Shown here piece by piece: positions 7,517 through 16,540 of a stretch of 64,000 nt of DNA. The notes under the pieces were generated by a model. The model made no database searches and had not been told where the DNA came from. It was given only the letters and a program-made list of their open reading frames with translations. The stretch spans positions 121,228-185,227 of the forward strand of contig NZ_JXSQ01000006.1 in the NCBI RefSeq assembly GCF_000834055.1, written 5' to 3'. Source of the stretch: Leucobacter komagatae (lineage in GTDB: Bacteria; Actinomycetota; Actinomycetes; Actinomycetales; Microbacteriaceae). Every line of letters starts with the position of its first letter. Positions within the stretch are counted from its first letter, which is position 1. Position numbers and translations under genes: made by a program.

Positions 7517-9913
7517 GTGGCGGCTCCAGCGAAGTACCAAAACCTGCTCAGCGCGCTCACGCGCGCCGAGAAGGCCTCGCTCATGTCTGGCCGGAACTTC
7601 TGGTACACGAAGCCGGTCGAGCGGCTCGGGATCCCCTCGATCATGCTTTCCGACGGCCCGCACGGCCTGCGCAAACAGGAAACCGTTGGCGATCACCTCG
7701 GCCGCAACAGGAGCATCGCGTCGACGTGCTTCCCCACCGCGGCAACGCTCGCGAACTCTTGGGACACGGAGCTGCTCGAGGCTGTCGGCTCCGCCCTCGG
7801 GGCCGAGGCCGCGGCGGAGAGCATCCGCGTGCTTCTCGGCCCCGGCCTGAACATCAAACGAAACCCACTCGCTGGCCGCAACTTCGAGTACTTCTCAGAG
7901 GATCCACTCGTTTCGGGCAAGCTCGCGGCGAGCTTTATTCGCGGCGTGCAGTCGCACGGCGTCTCGGCCGCCGCGAAACACTTCGCCGTGAACAGCCAGG
8001 AGAGCAGGCGCATGACGATCGACGAGATCGTCGACGAGCGCGCACTGCACGAAATCTACCTTGAGGGATTCAGGATCGCGGTCACCGAGGGCGGAACGTG
8101 GACCGTGATGAGCTCGTACAACCGGGTCAACGGCACCTACGCGAACGAGAACCGCGAGCTGCTCACCAACATTTTGCGCGGTCGGTGGGGGTTCGATGGC
8201 CTCGTCGTGACCGACTGGGGCGGCAACCACGACCGCGTCGAGGGCCTGCTTGCAGGGAACGCGCTCGAGATGCCATCGACAGACGGCGAAACCGACCGCG
8301 ACATTCTCCGCGCGCTCGCCGGGGCTGCGGTGGACGAGTCCGTCCTCGACGAGCGGGTAGCTGAAGTGCTCCAACTCATCGACCGGACGGAACCCACCGA
8401 GCAGCAGGCCGCGAGCGCTGCGGCGCACCGTGCGCGGGCCGGCTCGGGAGCAGCCGGCACCGGGTCGGCGAGCGCCCACCTCCACGCCGCACACCACGAG
8501 CTCGCCGTCGAGGCCGCACGCCGCTCCATCGTGCTCCTCGAGAACCGTCACAGCACGCTCCCGCTCGCGCAGGGAAGCGCGGCGCGGGTCGCGGTGATCG
8601 GCGACTTCGCTCGCACTCCCCGCTACCAGGGCGCCGGCAGCTCGCTCGTGAACCCGACGCGACTCGACAGCCCCCTCGACGCGCTACAGGAGTCCGGCGT
8701 GAACATCGTCGGCTACGCTCCCGGCTTCTCACGGCGGGACTCCCGCTCCCGCAGGCGCGCACGCGGCGCACTCCGGCTGGCGCGCGAATCAGACATCATC
8801 CTGCTCTTCCTCGGCCTCGACGAATCCGCGGAGTCCGAAGGGCTCGACCGCAGCCACATGCGGCTCGCGAACAACCAGCTCGAGCTCGCCAACGAGCTGT
8901 TAGCGCTCGGGATACCTGTCGTGTGTGTCCTCGCAGGCGGCGCCCCCGTCGAGCTCCCGTTCGCGGAGCAGGCTGCAGCGATTGTGCACGGCTACCTCGC
9001 AGGCCAAGGCGGCGGCAGGGCGATCGCAGATGTCCTCACCGGCAAGGTAAACCCGAGCGGCAAGCTCACCGAGAGCTACCCGCTGCGCTACGAGGATGTG
9101 CCGTCGGCCCCGGCCTTCGCGCAGGCGGAGGCGACCGCGGAGCACCGTGAGAGCATCTACGTCGGCTACCGCTATTTCGACAAGGTAGACGCCAGGGTGC
9201 GCTACCCCTTCGGCCACGGCCTGAGCTACACGAGCTTCAGCTATTCCAACCTCGAACCGGGTGCGGAGCACGCGAGCGTCACCGTAACAAACACGGGCGA
9301 TGTCGCGGGCAGCGAGGTCGTGCAACTGTATGTTGAGGCGCCAGACCGCGCGGCGCACAGCTTCCGCGCGGTTCGCGAACTGCGTGGCTTCGCCCGCGTC
9401 GCCCTGCTCCCCGGCGAGAGCCGCACGGTGAAGATCGCGTATTCGGCGCACGCCTTCGACGTGTTTCACGGCGAAGACCGCGACTGGCGGCGAATCGCAG
9501 GCACCTACACGATCCAGGCGGCCGCCTCCTCGCGCGACATTAGGCTCGAGGCTCAGCTCTCCGTCGATGCAGACCACCAGGGCCGCCGCGCCCCGCACCG
9601 CACCGCGAGCGCGGACAGCGCGTCGGCTGGCCGTGGCGCCCCAGCTGGAGCGCTCTCACCGCACTACGTGAGCGGCCACGTCGAGCTGGTGAGCGCCGCA
9701 GACTTCGAGGGCCTGATCGGCATGCCACTCCCCCCACCCAACTGGCAGGCCGGCGGCCCGCTCACCCGCGCACACACGATCGAGCAGGGCCGCGGTCGCG
9801 GCGGCTTTGCTGGTCTGCTCTACTTCATCGCACACAGAAGTCGTGCGGTGCTGCTCGCGCTCGGCAAACCGCTCCAGGCGAACAACACGCGCTTCATCCT
9901 CGAGCTCCCCTAG
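7517..9913 (+). CDS. Glycoside hydrolase family 3 (beta-glucosidase-like), C-terminally truncated
   Basis: A 798-aa GH3 enzyme. The N-terminal barrel carries 'SDGPHGLRKQ', 'GPGLNIKRNPLAGRNFEYFSEDP' split over the active site, and the nucleophile Asp233 in VVTDWGG. The second domain starts at 'RRSIVLLEN'; a fibronectin-III-like domain ('YPFGHGLSYTSFSYS') follows. It should release sugars from beta-glycosides. No signal peptide is visible, so it is probably cytoplasmic. The GTG at 7517 starts just before the conserved region; the frame upstream is antisense to arfB. An amber codon at 9911-9913 ends the frame inside a C-terminal segment that continues in frame for 46 more codons. Confidence 0.85.
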   Translation: MAAPAKYQNLLSALTRAEKASLMSGRNFWYTKPVERLGIPSIMLSDGPHGLRKQETVGDHLGRNRSIASTCFPTAATLANSWDTELLEAVGSALGAEAAAESIRVLLGPGLNIKRNPLAGRNFEYFSEDPLVSGKLAASFIRGVQSHGVSAAAKHFAVNSQESRRMTIDEIVDERALHEIYLEGFRIAVTEGGTWTVMSSYNRVNGTYANENRELLTNILRGRWGFDGLVVTDWGGNHDRVEGLLAGNALEMPSTDGETDRDILRALAGAAVDESVLDERVAEVLQLIDRTEPTEQQAASAAAHRARAGSGAAGTGSASAHLHAAHHELAVEAARRSIVLLENRHSTLPLAQGSAARVAVIGDFARTPRYQGAGSSLVNPTRLDSPLDALQESGVNIVGYAPGFSRRDSRSRRRARGALRLARESDIILLFLGLDESAESEGLDRSHMRLANNQLELANELLALGIPVVCVLAGGAPVELPFAEQAAAIVHGYLAGQGGGRAIADVLTGKVNPSGKLTESYPLRYEDVPSAPAFAQAEATAEHRESIYVGYRYFDKVDARVRYPFGHGLSYTSFSYSNLEPGAEHASVTVTNTGDVAGSEVVQLYVEAPDRAAHSFRAVRELRGFARVALLPGESRTVKIAYSAHAFDVFHGEDRDWRRIAGTYTIQAAASSRDIRLEAQLSVDADHQGRRAPHRTASADSASAGRGAPAGALSPHYVSGHVELVSAADFEGLIGMPLPPPNWQAGGPLTRAHTIEQGRGRGGFAGLLYFIAHRSRAVLLALGKPLQANNTRFILELP

Positions 9914-10054
9914 CGCTCCGTCTCGCGCATGAGCGGCGGCCTGATGAACGAGGAGATGCTCGACGGGCTGCTCCTCATGGTGAACCGTCGATTCTTCCCA
10001 GGGCTACGACGACTCTTCGCTGCCTGGCGCGCGCACCGCTCAACCGAGCACTAA
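9914..10054 (+). pseudogene. In-frame continuation of the GH3 C-terminus beyond the TAG
   Basis: These 46 codons follow the GH3 amber codon in the same frame, are free of stops until TAA at 10052, and encode 'RSVSRMSGGLMNEEMLDG', then a hydrophobic stretch and 'FFPGLRRLFAAW'. From memory, long GH3 proteins of this type often end with 'EMPFR..AKMTGG....M.DG', so this reads as the native C-terminus cut off by TTG-to-TAG or a similar change. It has no start signal of its own. Confidence 0.65.
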
Positions 10055-10390
10055 CCAAGCCGCGGCCCCGCGCGAACCCCGATTCCGATTTCGATGCCGG
10101 CAAAGAATGCGGGTCGAGCCCTGCGGGCGCAGGTCTGCGCTTCTAGATCTGCTGGTCTACGTCTGCGGGTCTATGTCTGCGGGTGCCCGACGTCTAGGGT
10201 CATGTCTCGATCGTCACACAAACCCCGGTCAAATAGGTATCATTTGTGTGAAAAGTACTAACCTGTCTGCACCCAGACACGGCGCCAGCGCGCGTGCCTA
10301 CACTCGGGTGCAGTGTCACCAGCCGGGCAGCGTTGCCAGGCACCTGCCGACCAACGTTGCTCGGGAGTGGAGAGAACGGAGTAGTGAACA
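10055..10390. other. Intergenic region with short tandem repeats
   Basis: No gene is supported here. It holds a three-copy 14-bp repeat (10148-10189) and an AT-richer island at about 10225-10262 that could carry the promoter of the following membrane-protein gene, although no clear hexamer pair is visible. Confidence 0.5.
10148..10189. repeat. Three 14-bp tandem repeats
   Basis: The units are TCTGCTGGTCTACG, TCTGCGGGTCTATG and TCTGCGGGTGCCCG, head to tail without spacers. They lie about 200 bp before the LxxG-repeat gene. The function is unknown. Confidence 0.7.
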
Positions 10391-12558
10391 ATGAGTCACC
10401 TAGACCAGCCAACACCGCAGGCACGGCGAATCCCAGCCTTTACGATCCTCTCTGGCGTGCTGGGGCTCGCGCTGATCGGCACCTCAGCGTTCGCGCTCAC
10501 CGCGAGCGCGAGCGTAAACGATGCCACGGGCCTCGTTGAGGCAGGCGCAGCGGAGGTTTCTGCTGGCGCTGGAGACCTCACCGCAGGGCTGGAGCAGCTC
10601 GCCGACGGAACGGACGAGCTGTTCGACAGCAGCCTGCTCCTCGCGTCCGGTGGCACCCGCCTGTACGCGGGCAGCAGAGAGCTCGCGGACGGCACGGCGC
10701 GCCTCCACACCGGAGCCGAGACCGCCAAAGACGGCAGCGAGGAGCTCGCGGACGGTGCTGAACGGGCGGCAGCTGGAACGTCAGAACTGCACGACGGTTC
10801 GGCAGAACTCGAAAGCGGTGCTGGCGAGGCGCTCGCTGGGGCGCAACAGCTCGCAGCCGGGAGCGACGAACTCTCGAACGGGTCGCAGCAGTTGTATGCC
10901 GGCACCCGCGCCGCCATCGACGGCATCGGGCAGCTCAACCGAGGCGCTCGGGAGCTCGCAGCGGGGAGCACCGAAATCAACGACCGCGTGCAGAACCGCA
11001 AGCCAAGGGTGCGCCAACTCAGCCAAGGAGCAGATCAACTCTCAGCCGGACTGGGAGAGTACCTGCCCGGAGTGATCGATATGTCGAACGGGGTACTCCT
11101 CCTCGACGCCGGGCTTGTAGACCTCCTTGACGGTATCGACCGCTTTGAGGAGGGGTTCGTTGAGCTCGATGAGGGCGTGGGCGAACTGCACGCCGGCGTC
11201 GAGGGCCTTCCCGCCGCAGTCGGGCTCCTCAATTTCCTCCTCGGAGCGGTGACGACCTCCTCTTCGTCGATCCAGACAAGCGTCGACCAGTTGCGCACGG
11301 CAACAACGGAGGCTCGCACGAGCGCCGGGACAGCGGCCGGGCAGGTCGGGGCAGCGGCCGCGACGACCGAGGAGCTTTCCGCCCGTCTCGCAACGATCGA
11401 CCCGGAAGCGCCGCTCGGAGGCGAGCAACTCGCTGAGCTCCAGGCACTCGCCGCCGCAGCGGCGGGCGCCACCAACACCGCACACGCGGAGCAATCTGCT
11501 GCGGTCACTGAGATTGCGCGGGCGAATGACATACTCATTGCGGGCGGATGGCAGAGCCTTACCGCACAAATCAAGGACAACATCGACAGGCTCGATCGAG
11601 TCAACGAAGACATCATGAAACAACTCGTCCCTGGTGCCACAGAGCTCGTGAAAGGCACCGAACGCCTCATGAAGGGAGTCGCCAGGTTTGGAGAGGGCAT
11701 CGACGACCTCGTAGACGGTGTTGCCGAGCTGCCAGGCAGCATGAAACTCCTCAGCGATGGGGCCGTTGACCTCATCGAGAACGCCCCGCTGCTCGCTGCC
11801 GGTGGCCCGAACCTCGCGGAGGGAATGCGAGAGCTCCTCGAAGAGTTCCTTGAGCTCGCGGACGGGACGGAGCTGACAAGCGCCGGCGCGGGCCAGATCA
11901 GTAGAGGGATGCGGGATCTCGCCAGCGGCGGGCAAGAACTCAATGCCGGCGCGCGCGAGCTCGCATCGGGCGCCGGGCGGAGTCCGCGATGGCGCGTACC
12001 CCCTTGCCGAAGAGCATCGGGCGAATCAGTGATGGGTCGTCCCGCCTCCACACCGGGCTCGACGAGCTCGCCGAGGGCTCCGTCACAATCAGGGATGGTT
12101 CGGAACGCCTCGACGACGGCATCGGCGAGATCCTCGATGGCGCGGAGGAGCTCCGCGACGGGTCGAGAGAGCTGCGCAATGGCGCAGAGACACTCGATGA
12201 CGGTCTCGGACAGCTTCGGACAGGCTCGCGAACGCTCAACACCGGCGCGCAGGCAGCGTCGACTGGGGCGCAGACACTCAGCGACGGCACCCAGCAGCTC
12301 GCCGCCGGGGCGTCCGAGCTCGCCGACGGCGTCGCGCCACTTGCGCCCGGCCGCGTGCTCACCAGCCCTTGGATCCTGCTTGGTGTCGCGGTACTCGTAG
12401 CCCTGACAGTTGCGGCGGTGACGCTCGCCGGCCGCTCCCGCCGCGGGCCCGATAGTCCTCCGGAGGACCTGCCATACACGGACACCGACGCATTCTTTGC
12501 GAGGCTCAACGCACCCGGCCCCACAAGTCACGAGCCCCCCAAACATCCGCTGCAGTGA
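10391..12558 (+). pseudogene. LxxG heptad-repeat membrane protein (YhgE/Pip-related), two frameshifts
   Basis: The encoded protein (about 720 aa when repaired) has an N-terminal membrane helix (residues about 13-38) and a long run of 7-residue units xLxxGxx such as ELADGTA and QLAAGSD. A C-terminal helix (SPWILLGVAVLVALTVAAVTL) and a short polar tail complete it. Such heptads occur in YhgE/Pip and ESX-linked membrane proteins and form an extracytoplasmic beta or coiled rod. The frame is read from ATG 10391 to about 11977. An extra base near 11978 and another near 12024 move it twice, after which heptads continue to 12558. Bridging through the middle frame restores perfect spacing (ELASGAG GVRDGAY PLAEEHR AISDGSS RLHTGLD). 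As written, the product loses its C-terminal anchor. Confidence 0.75.
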
Positions 12559-12590
12559 GCCCGCCCGCCCGGCCCGGTAGTCTGGGAGGC

Positions 12591-13487
12591 ATGAGCGACC
12601 TTCGAGACCCGGGCGATGCGTGGGTGACGGCCGCGGACGGCAACCGCTACTGGGGCAAGTTTGGCGCGGCGGGATTACTCGCCCACGACCGCGAACTCGA
12701 CGCTATCCTCATGCAGCATCGCGTGAGTTGGAGCGACCACGGCAACACCTGGGGCATCCCCGGCGGCGCACTCAACCAGGGCGAAGCCGCCATCGCCGGC
12801 GCCATCCGTGAGTCGCAGGAAGAGGCGGGAGTTCCGGACGACGCAGTGACGCCGCGGTACACACACGTGCTCGAGCGCGGCGGCTGGGCGTACACAACCG
12901 TTGTCGCCGATGTGAAGACACCATTCACCCCGGAAATCACCGACCCCGAGAGCCACGCGCTCGAATGGGTTCCGGTCGATGCGGTCGAGGAGAAGGCGCT
13001 ACACCCAGCGTTCGCTGCGACATGGCAGCTACTGCGGCCGATCGTGCGCCGCACGCCCACCATCTTCGTCGACGCTGCGAATGTCGTCGGCACCGTGCCA
13101 GACGGGTGGTGGAAAGACCGCAAGGGATCCACCGAACGGCTCCGCGACCGCATCGAGGCGCACGCCCGCTCGGGGGCTGGAGTGCGTCCCGCATTCTTCG
13201 ACATGCCGGCCGACCTGCACGGCGGGCTCGTGTTCCCCGACTGGGTATTCATCACGGAGAGCACGGCGCGAGGGATCTCGACGACCGAGAATGTGCGGGT
13301 CATCGATGCTCTCACCTCCGGCGACGATGCCATTGTCGCCGAAGCGCAGGCCCTCACCGAGCGCGGCGGCCTCGGGGTGGTTGTCACGAGCGACGCCGAG
13401 CTGCGGGTGCGCTGCGCGGCCGTTGGCGTGGAGACCGCGCGCGGTTCCAAGCAGCTGCTCGACCTGCTCGACCGCTCAGAACGGTAG
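12591..13487 (+). CDS. Nudix hydrolase fused to a NYN/YacP-like domain
   Basis: 298 aa with two domains. Residues about 10-150 are a Nudix fold with the box GGALNQGEAAIAGAIRESQEEAG, expected to hydrolyse a nucleoside diphosphate derivative. Residues about 160-298 look like a PIN/NYN nuclease domain of the YacP type: 'IFVDAANVVG', 'SGDDAIVAEAQ' and 'VVTSDAELRVRC' supply the acidic metal-binding residues. The pairing suggests clean-up or sensing of an RNA-derived nucleotide, but the substrate is unknown. The ATG at 12591 follows GGGAGG closely, and the preceding frame is intergenic. Confidence 0.75.
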   Translation: MSDLRDPGDAWVTAADGNRYWGKFGAAGLLAHDRELDAILMQHRVSWSDHGNTWGIPGGALNQGEAAIAGAIRESQEEAGVPDDAVTPRYTHVLERGGWAYTTVVADVKTPFTPEITDPESHALEWVPVDAVEEKALHPAFAATWQLLRPIVRRTPTIFVDAANVVGTVPDGWWKDRKGSTERLRDRIEAHARSGAGVRPAFFDMPADLHGGLVFPDWVFITESTARGISTTENVRVIDALTSGDDAIVAEAQALTERGGLGVVVTSDAELRVRCAAVGVETARGSKQLLDLLDRSER

Positions 13488-13576
13488 CGCGCTAGGGCGC
13501 TAGGGCGCGGAGCGCGGCGAACCCTTCCCCGGGTCACGGGCTGAGCTGCGAACTCCTCACCAGGTCGCGCGCTGCG

Positions 13577-14047
13577 CTAGTGCTCGACGAGGATGCCGTC
13601 TGCGTCGCACCAGACGGTCGCGCCGGGTGTAAATGTGACCCCGCCGAAGCTCACCGGCACGTCGGTCTCCCCGCTGCCGGTTTTGGTGGACTTTGCGGGG
13701 TTGGACCCAAGGGCCTTCACGCCGAGCGGCAGCGTGCCGATCGCGACGCGGTCGCGGATTGCGCCGTGAACGATCAGCCCAGCCCACCCATTGTCGGCGC
13801 CGAGACCGGCGATGATGTCGCCGACGAGTGCGGTCTCGAGCGATCCACCGCCATCGATGACGAGCACAGCACCGTCGCCCGGCGTCGACAGCACGCTCTT
13901 GAGGAGCGCGTTGTCTTGGAAGCACTTCACGGTGCGAACGGTGCCACTAAAGCTCGTGTCGCCACCGCAATCTTGGAACTGTAGCGACACGGACTGGAGC
14001 TCGCGGCCCCGCTCGTCGTACAGATCTGCGGTGCTGATGGTATCCAT
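13577..14047 (-). CDS. RraA family protein
   Basis: A 156-aa protein matching the RraA/HMG aldolase-like family: '[10 protein letters not shown]', '[18 protein letters not shown]', '[28 protein letters not shown]' and '[16 protein letters not shown]'. Members either bind RNase E and inhibit RNA decay or, with a divalent metal, cleave 4-hydroxy-4-methyl-2-oxoglutarate. The 'GAIRDR' Arg-Asp pair used by the aldolases is present. The ATG at 14047 gives the usual N-terminus and has GAGG about 9 nt upstream; in-frame starts at 14062 and 14077 are possible. Confidence 0.85.
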   Translation of the reverse strand: MDTISTADLYDERGRELQSVSLQFQDCGGDTSFSGTVRTVKCFQDNALLKSVLSTPGDGAVLVIDGGGSLETALVGDIIAGLGADNGWAGLIVHGAIRDRVAIGTLPLGVKALGSNPAKSTKTGSGETDVPVSFGGVTFTPGATVWCDADGILVEH

Positions 14048-14174
14048 CTGGCTTGGCCTCATTCCTCGGTCGGACACGCAACGGGCTCGGATGATGTGTG
14101 CCGTGTTGCGGGCGGCGACTCTGCCGCCGACTCCACGCTACCGCGGGACGGACTTGCGTGGCTACGACCTGTAA

Positions 14175-14202
14175 TGTACAAATGTACATGTACATAAGTA
14201 CA
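14175..14202. promoter_or_regulatory. Operator for the TetR regulator
   Basis: A 28-bp near-palindrome (24 of 28 positions symmetric) is centred on the perfect 14-mer ATGTACATGTACAT (14182-14195). TGTACA hexamers repeat at about 8-bp and 6-bp intervals. It ends 16 nt before the tetR start codon and probably overlaps its promoter, the classic position for autorepression. Confidence 0.8.
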
Positions 14203-14218
14203 GGAACGGGGAGCTACA

Positions 14219-14833
14219 GTGACCGACGCACCACTCACGCCAGGCAAACGCGACCCTGCGCGCAGGCGCCGCGCGATCATCCACGCCGCAACCGAGATCA
14301 TCGTCGCGGACGGCCCGGCCGCGCTCACCCACAGAGCCGTCGCGGCGCACGCCGGTGTCGCGCTCGGATCCACCACCCAGTACTTCTCCTCCATCGACGA
14401 GCTCCGCGAGGCGGCGCTCAACCAGCTCGCAGAGGAAATCGACGAGTCCCTCGCCGCGATCGAGCCCTTTTTCAAGACGCTCAAAACCGATCCGACAGAC
14501 GCCATCACCGAACTCCTCAAATACCTCGACGATCCGCGAGCCGTCCACGCCGATATCGCACTCATGTCGAGCGGCATCAACACCCCGAGCATGCAAGCAC
14601 TCGCCCTGCGGTGGAGCAACCACCTCATCGACATGCTCTCTGAACACATCGACCGCGAACGCGCAGAAGCGATCGCCATCTACCTCGACGGGGCCACCAT
14701 GCACGCCGGTCTCCGCGGCCACCACCCGGGCAGGGAAGCCATCACACGCACGGTCATGGCCCTCGCCGGTCTCCCCATGCCTCCAACCACCACACCAACG
14801 ACCGAGAACGTCTCGGGGGAACCCAAGGAATAA
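14219..14833 (+). CDS. TetR family transcriptional repressor
   Basis: A 204-aa regulator with an N-terminal helix-turn-helix: 'RRRAIIHAATEIIVADGPAALTHRAVAAHAGVALGSTTQYF' fits TetR, and the C-terminal domain binds ligand. The GTG at 14219 has GGGGAG 5 nt upstream. Its stop overlaps the start of the efflux pump gene (TAATG), so the two are co-translated. The palindromic operator directly upstream implies it represses this two-gene operon until an effector, probably a pump substrate, binds. Confidence 0.9.
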   Translation: MTDAPLTPGKRDPARRRRAIIHAATEIIVADGPAALTHRAVAAHAGVALGSTTQYFSSIDELREAALNQLAEEIDESLAAIEPFFKTLKTDPTDAITELLKYLDDPRAVHADIALMSSGINTPSMQALALRWSNHLIDMLSEHIDRERAEAIAIYLDGATMHAGLRGHHPGREAITRTVMALAGLPMPPTTTPTTENVSGEPKE

Positions 14834-16425
14834 TGAACGACTCACGCGCGACAAGCCAGAGCGCTGGCCAGAGCACAACACCCCAGGCGGCCCCGCCGCA
14901 CGGCACCAAGGCCCCTGTGAGCCGCGCCCGCCGCTGGGGAGCGCTCGTCGTACTCTCGGCGAGCCTCTTCGTGATCATGATGGACATGACCATCCTGAAC
15001 ATTGCGCTCCCGCGGATGGCCGCCGAGCTGCACCCCACCTCGGATCAGCAGCTCTGGATCATCGACGTCTACGCGCTCGTGCTCGCTGGTTTGCTCGTCT
15101 CCTTCGCGGCGCTCGCCGACCGCTGGGGCCGCAAGCGGATGCTCATGCTCGGCTACACCATCTTCGGGCTCGCCTCGCTGCTCGTTCTCTTCGCCAACAG
15201 TGCCGAATCGGTCATCATGATCCGCGCGCTGCTCGGCATCGGCGGCGCAATGATCATGCCGACAACGCTCTCCCTCATCCGCGTGCTCTTCACCGATCCA
15301 CGCGAACGGGCGACGGCGCTGAGCATCTGGGCTGCCGTCTCGGGCCTCGGGGCCGCGGTTGGGCCACTCGTCGGCGGCGTACTCCTCGAGCACTTCTCCT
15401 GGCACGCCGCGTTCCTCGTGAACGTGCCGCTGATGGTCGTTGGCGTGATCGCCGGCATCATCGTGCTCCCCGAATCACGGGTGAAGAACCCAGGCCGCTG
15501 GGACTTCATCGCAGCGATCCTCTCGCTCGCCGGCATGACGCTCGCCGTCTGGGCAATCAAGAAGTTCGCCGCTGCGGCAACCTTCCTCGTTCCAGCAGCG
15601 CTCATCGCGTTCGCGCTGGCCGTAGTGCTGCTCGCCTGGTTCGTGATCCGCTGCCTCCGCAGTAGCGCACCGCTGCTCGAGCTCGCGCTCTTCAAGAACC
15701 GGCCGTTCTCCGCCGGCATCATCGCGGCCCTCGGCTCCTCGTTCGCCATGGGAGCGGCGCTGCTGCTCCTGGCACAGTGGATGCAGATCGTCGACGGCGC
15801 GACCCCGATCGAGGCCGGCGTGCGCCTCGTCCCCGTCGCGATCGCAGGCGCGATCGCCTCACTCGCCGCTCCCCCGTTCGCGCGGGTCATCGGTGCGCGT
15901 GCGGTACTCGCAGGCGGCATCGCGCTCGCCGGCATCGGCATGGTCGCCATCGGAGTCCAGCCGGGCGAGCTCTCCAACGTCACGGTGATCCTCGCGCTCT
16001 CGCTCGTCGGCTTCGGCACTGGGTCGCTCGCGATCGGATCCGCGATGATCATGCACGGCACGCCGGAGGAGAAGGCCGGAAGCGCAGGAGCCCTCGAGGA
16101 AACCTCGTACGAACTGGGCTCAGTGCTCGGCGTCGCCATCCTCGGATCCATCGCCTCCCTGCTCTACCGCGCTGGCATCTCGGGATCGCCGGAGCTCGCA
16201 GGTCTCGGCGCGGAGGGCGCCCAGCAGGCGAACAACTCCCTCGGCGCAGCCGCCGCGATCGCCGAAGAGTTCGGGCTCCCAGAACTCCTCGCGACCGCAA
16301 GCGACGCCTTCACCGAGTCGATGCAGACGACAGGGATCATCGGCGGGCTGACCATGCTCGCCATCGCAACGCTCGTCTTCTTCCTCACCCCCAAGGGCAC
16401 GGACGTGTCCGAGGGCGGCCACTAA
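14833..16425 (+). CDS. MFS drug efflux transporter, DHA2 (14-TM) family
   Basis: A 530-aa integral membrane protein. Motif D1 is 'MDMTILNIALPRM' in TM1, motif A is 'ADRWGRKRMLMLG', and motif C is 'GLGAAVGPLVGGVL' followed by 'SWHAAFLVNVP'. These identify a proton-driven drug/H+ antiporter of the QacA/EmrB type. The first 30 residues are a polar cytoplasmic tail. It is translationally coupled to the TetR gene, so it is probably induced by its own substrate. Substrate range cannot be judged from sequence. Confidence 0.9.
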   Translation: MNDSRATSQSAGQSTTPQAAPPHGTKAPVSRARRWGALVVLSASLFVIMMDMTILNIALPRMAAELHPTSDQQLWIIDVYALVLAGLLVSFAALADRWGRKRMLMLGYTIFGLASLLVLFANSAESVIMIRALLGIGGAMIMPTTLSLIRVLFTDPRERATALSIWAAVSGLGAAVGPLVGGVLLEHFSWHAAFLVNVPLMVVGVIAGIIVLPESRVKNPGRWDFIAAILSLAGMTLAVWAIKKFAAAATFLVPAALIAFALAVVLLAWFVIRCLRSSAPLLELALFKNRPFSAGIIAALGSSFAMGAALLLLAQWMQIVDGATPIEAGVRLVPVAIAGAIASLAAPPFARVIGARAVLAGGIALAGIGMVAIGVQPGELSNVTVILALSLVGFGTGSLAIGSAMIMHGTPEEKAGSAGALEETSYELGSVLGVAILGSIASLLYRAGISGSPELAGLGAEGAQQANNSLGAAAAIAEEFGLPELLATASDAFTESMQTTGIIGGLTMLAIATLVFFLTPKGTDVSEGGH

Positions 16426-16540
16426 CAACCATCCGGTACCTGGGTACCAGCCAGCTCGGCACCTGGGCAGGACGCAAGACGCAGACTCGGCCCATACTCT
16501 GGATATATCAAGGAAGCGTAGGGAAGAAGGGAACGTCATC

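Noticed and set aside
9911..9913. TAG read as pyrrolysine or by recoding
   Set aside because: No pyl genes are visible and no stop-codon context for recoding is seen; a point mutation or read error is simpler.
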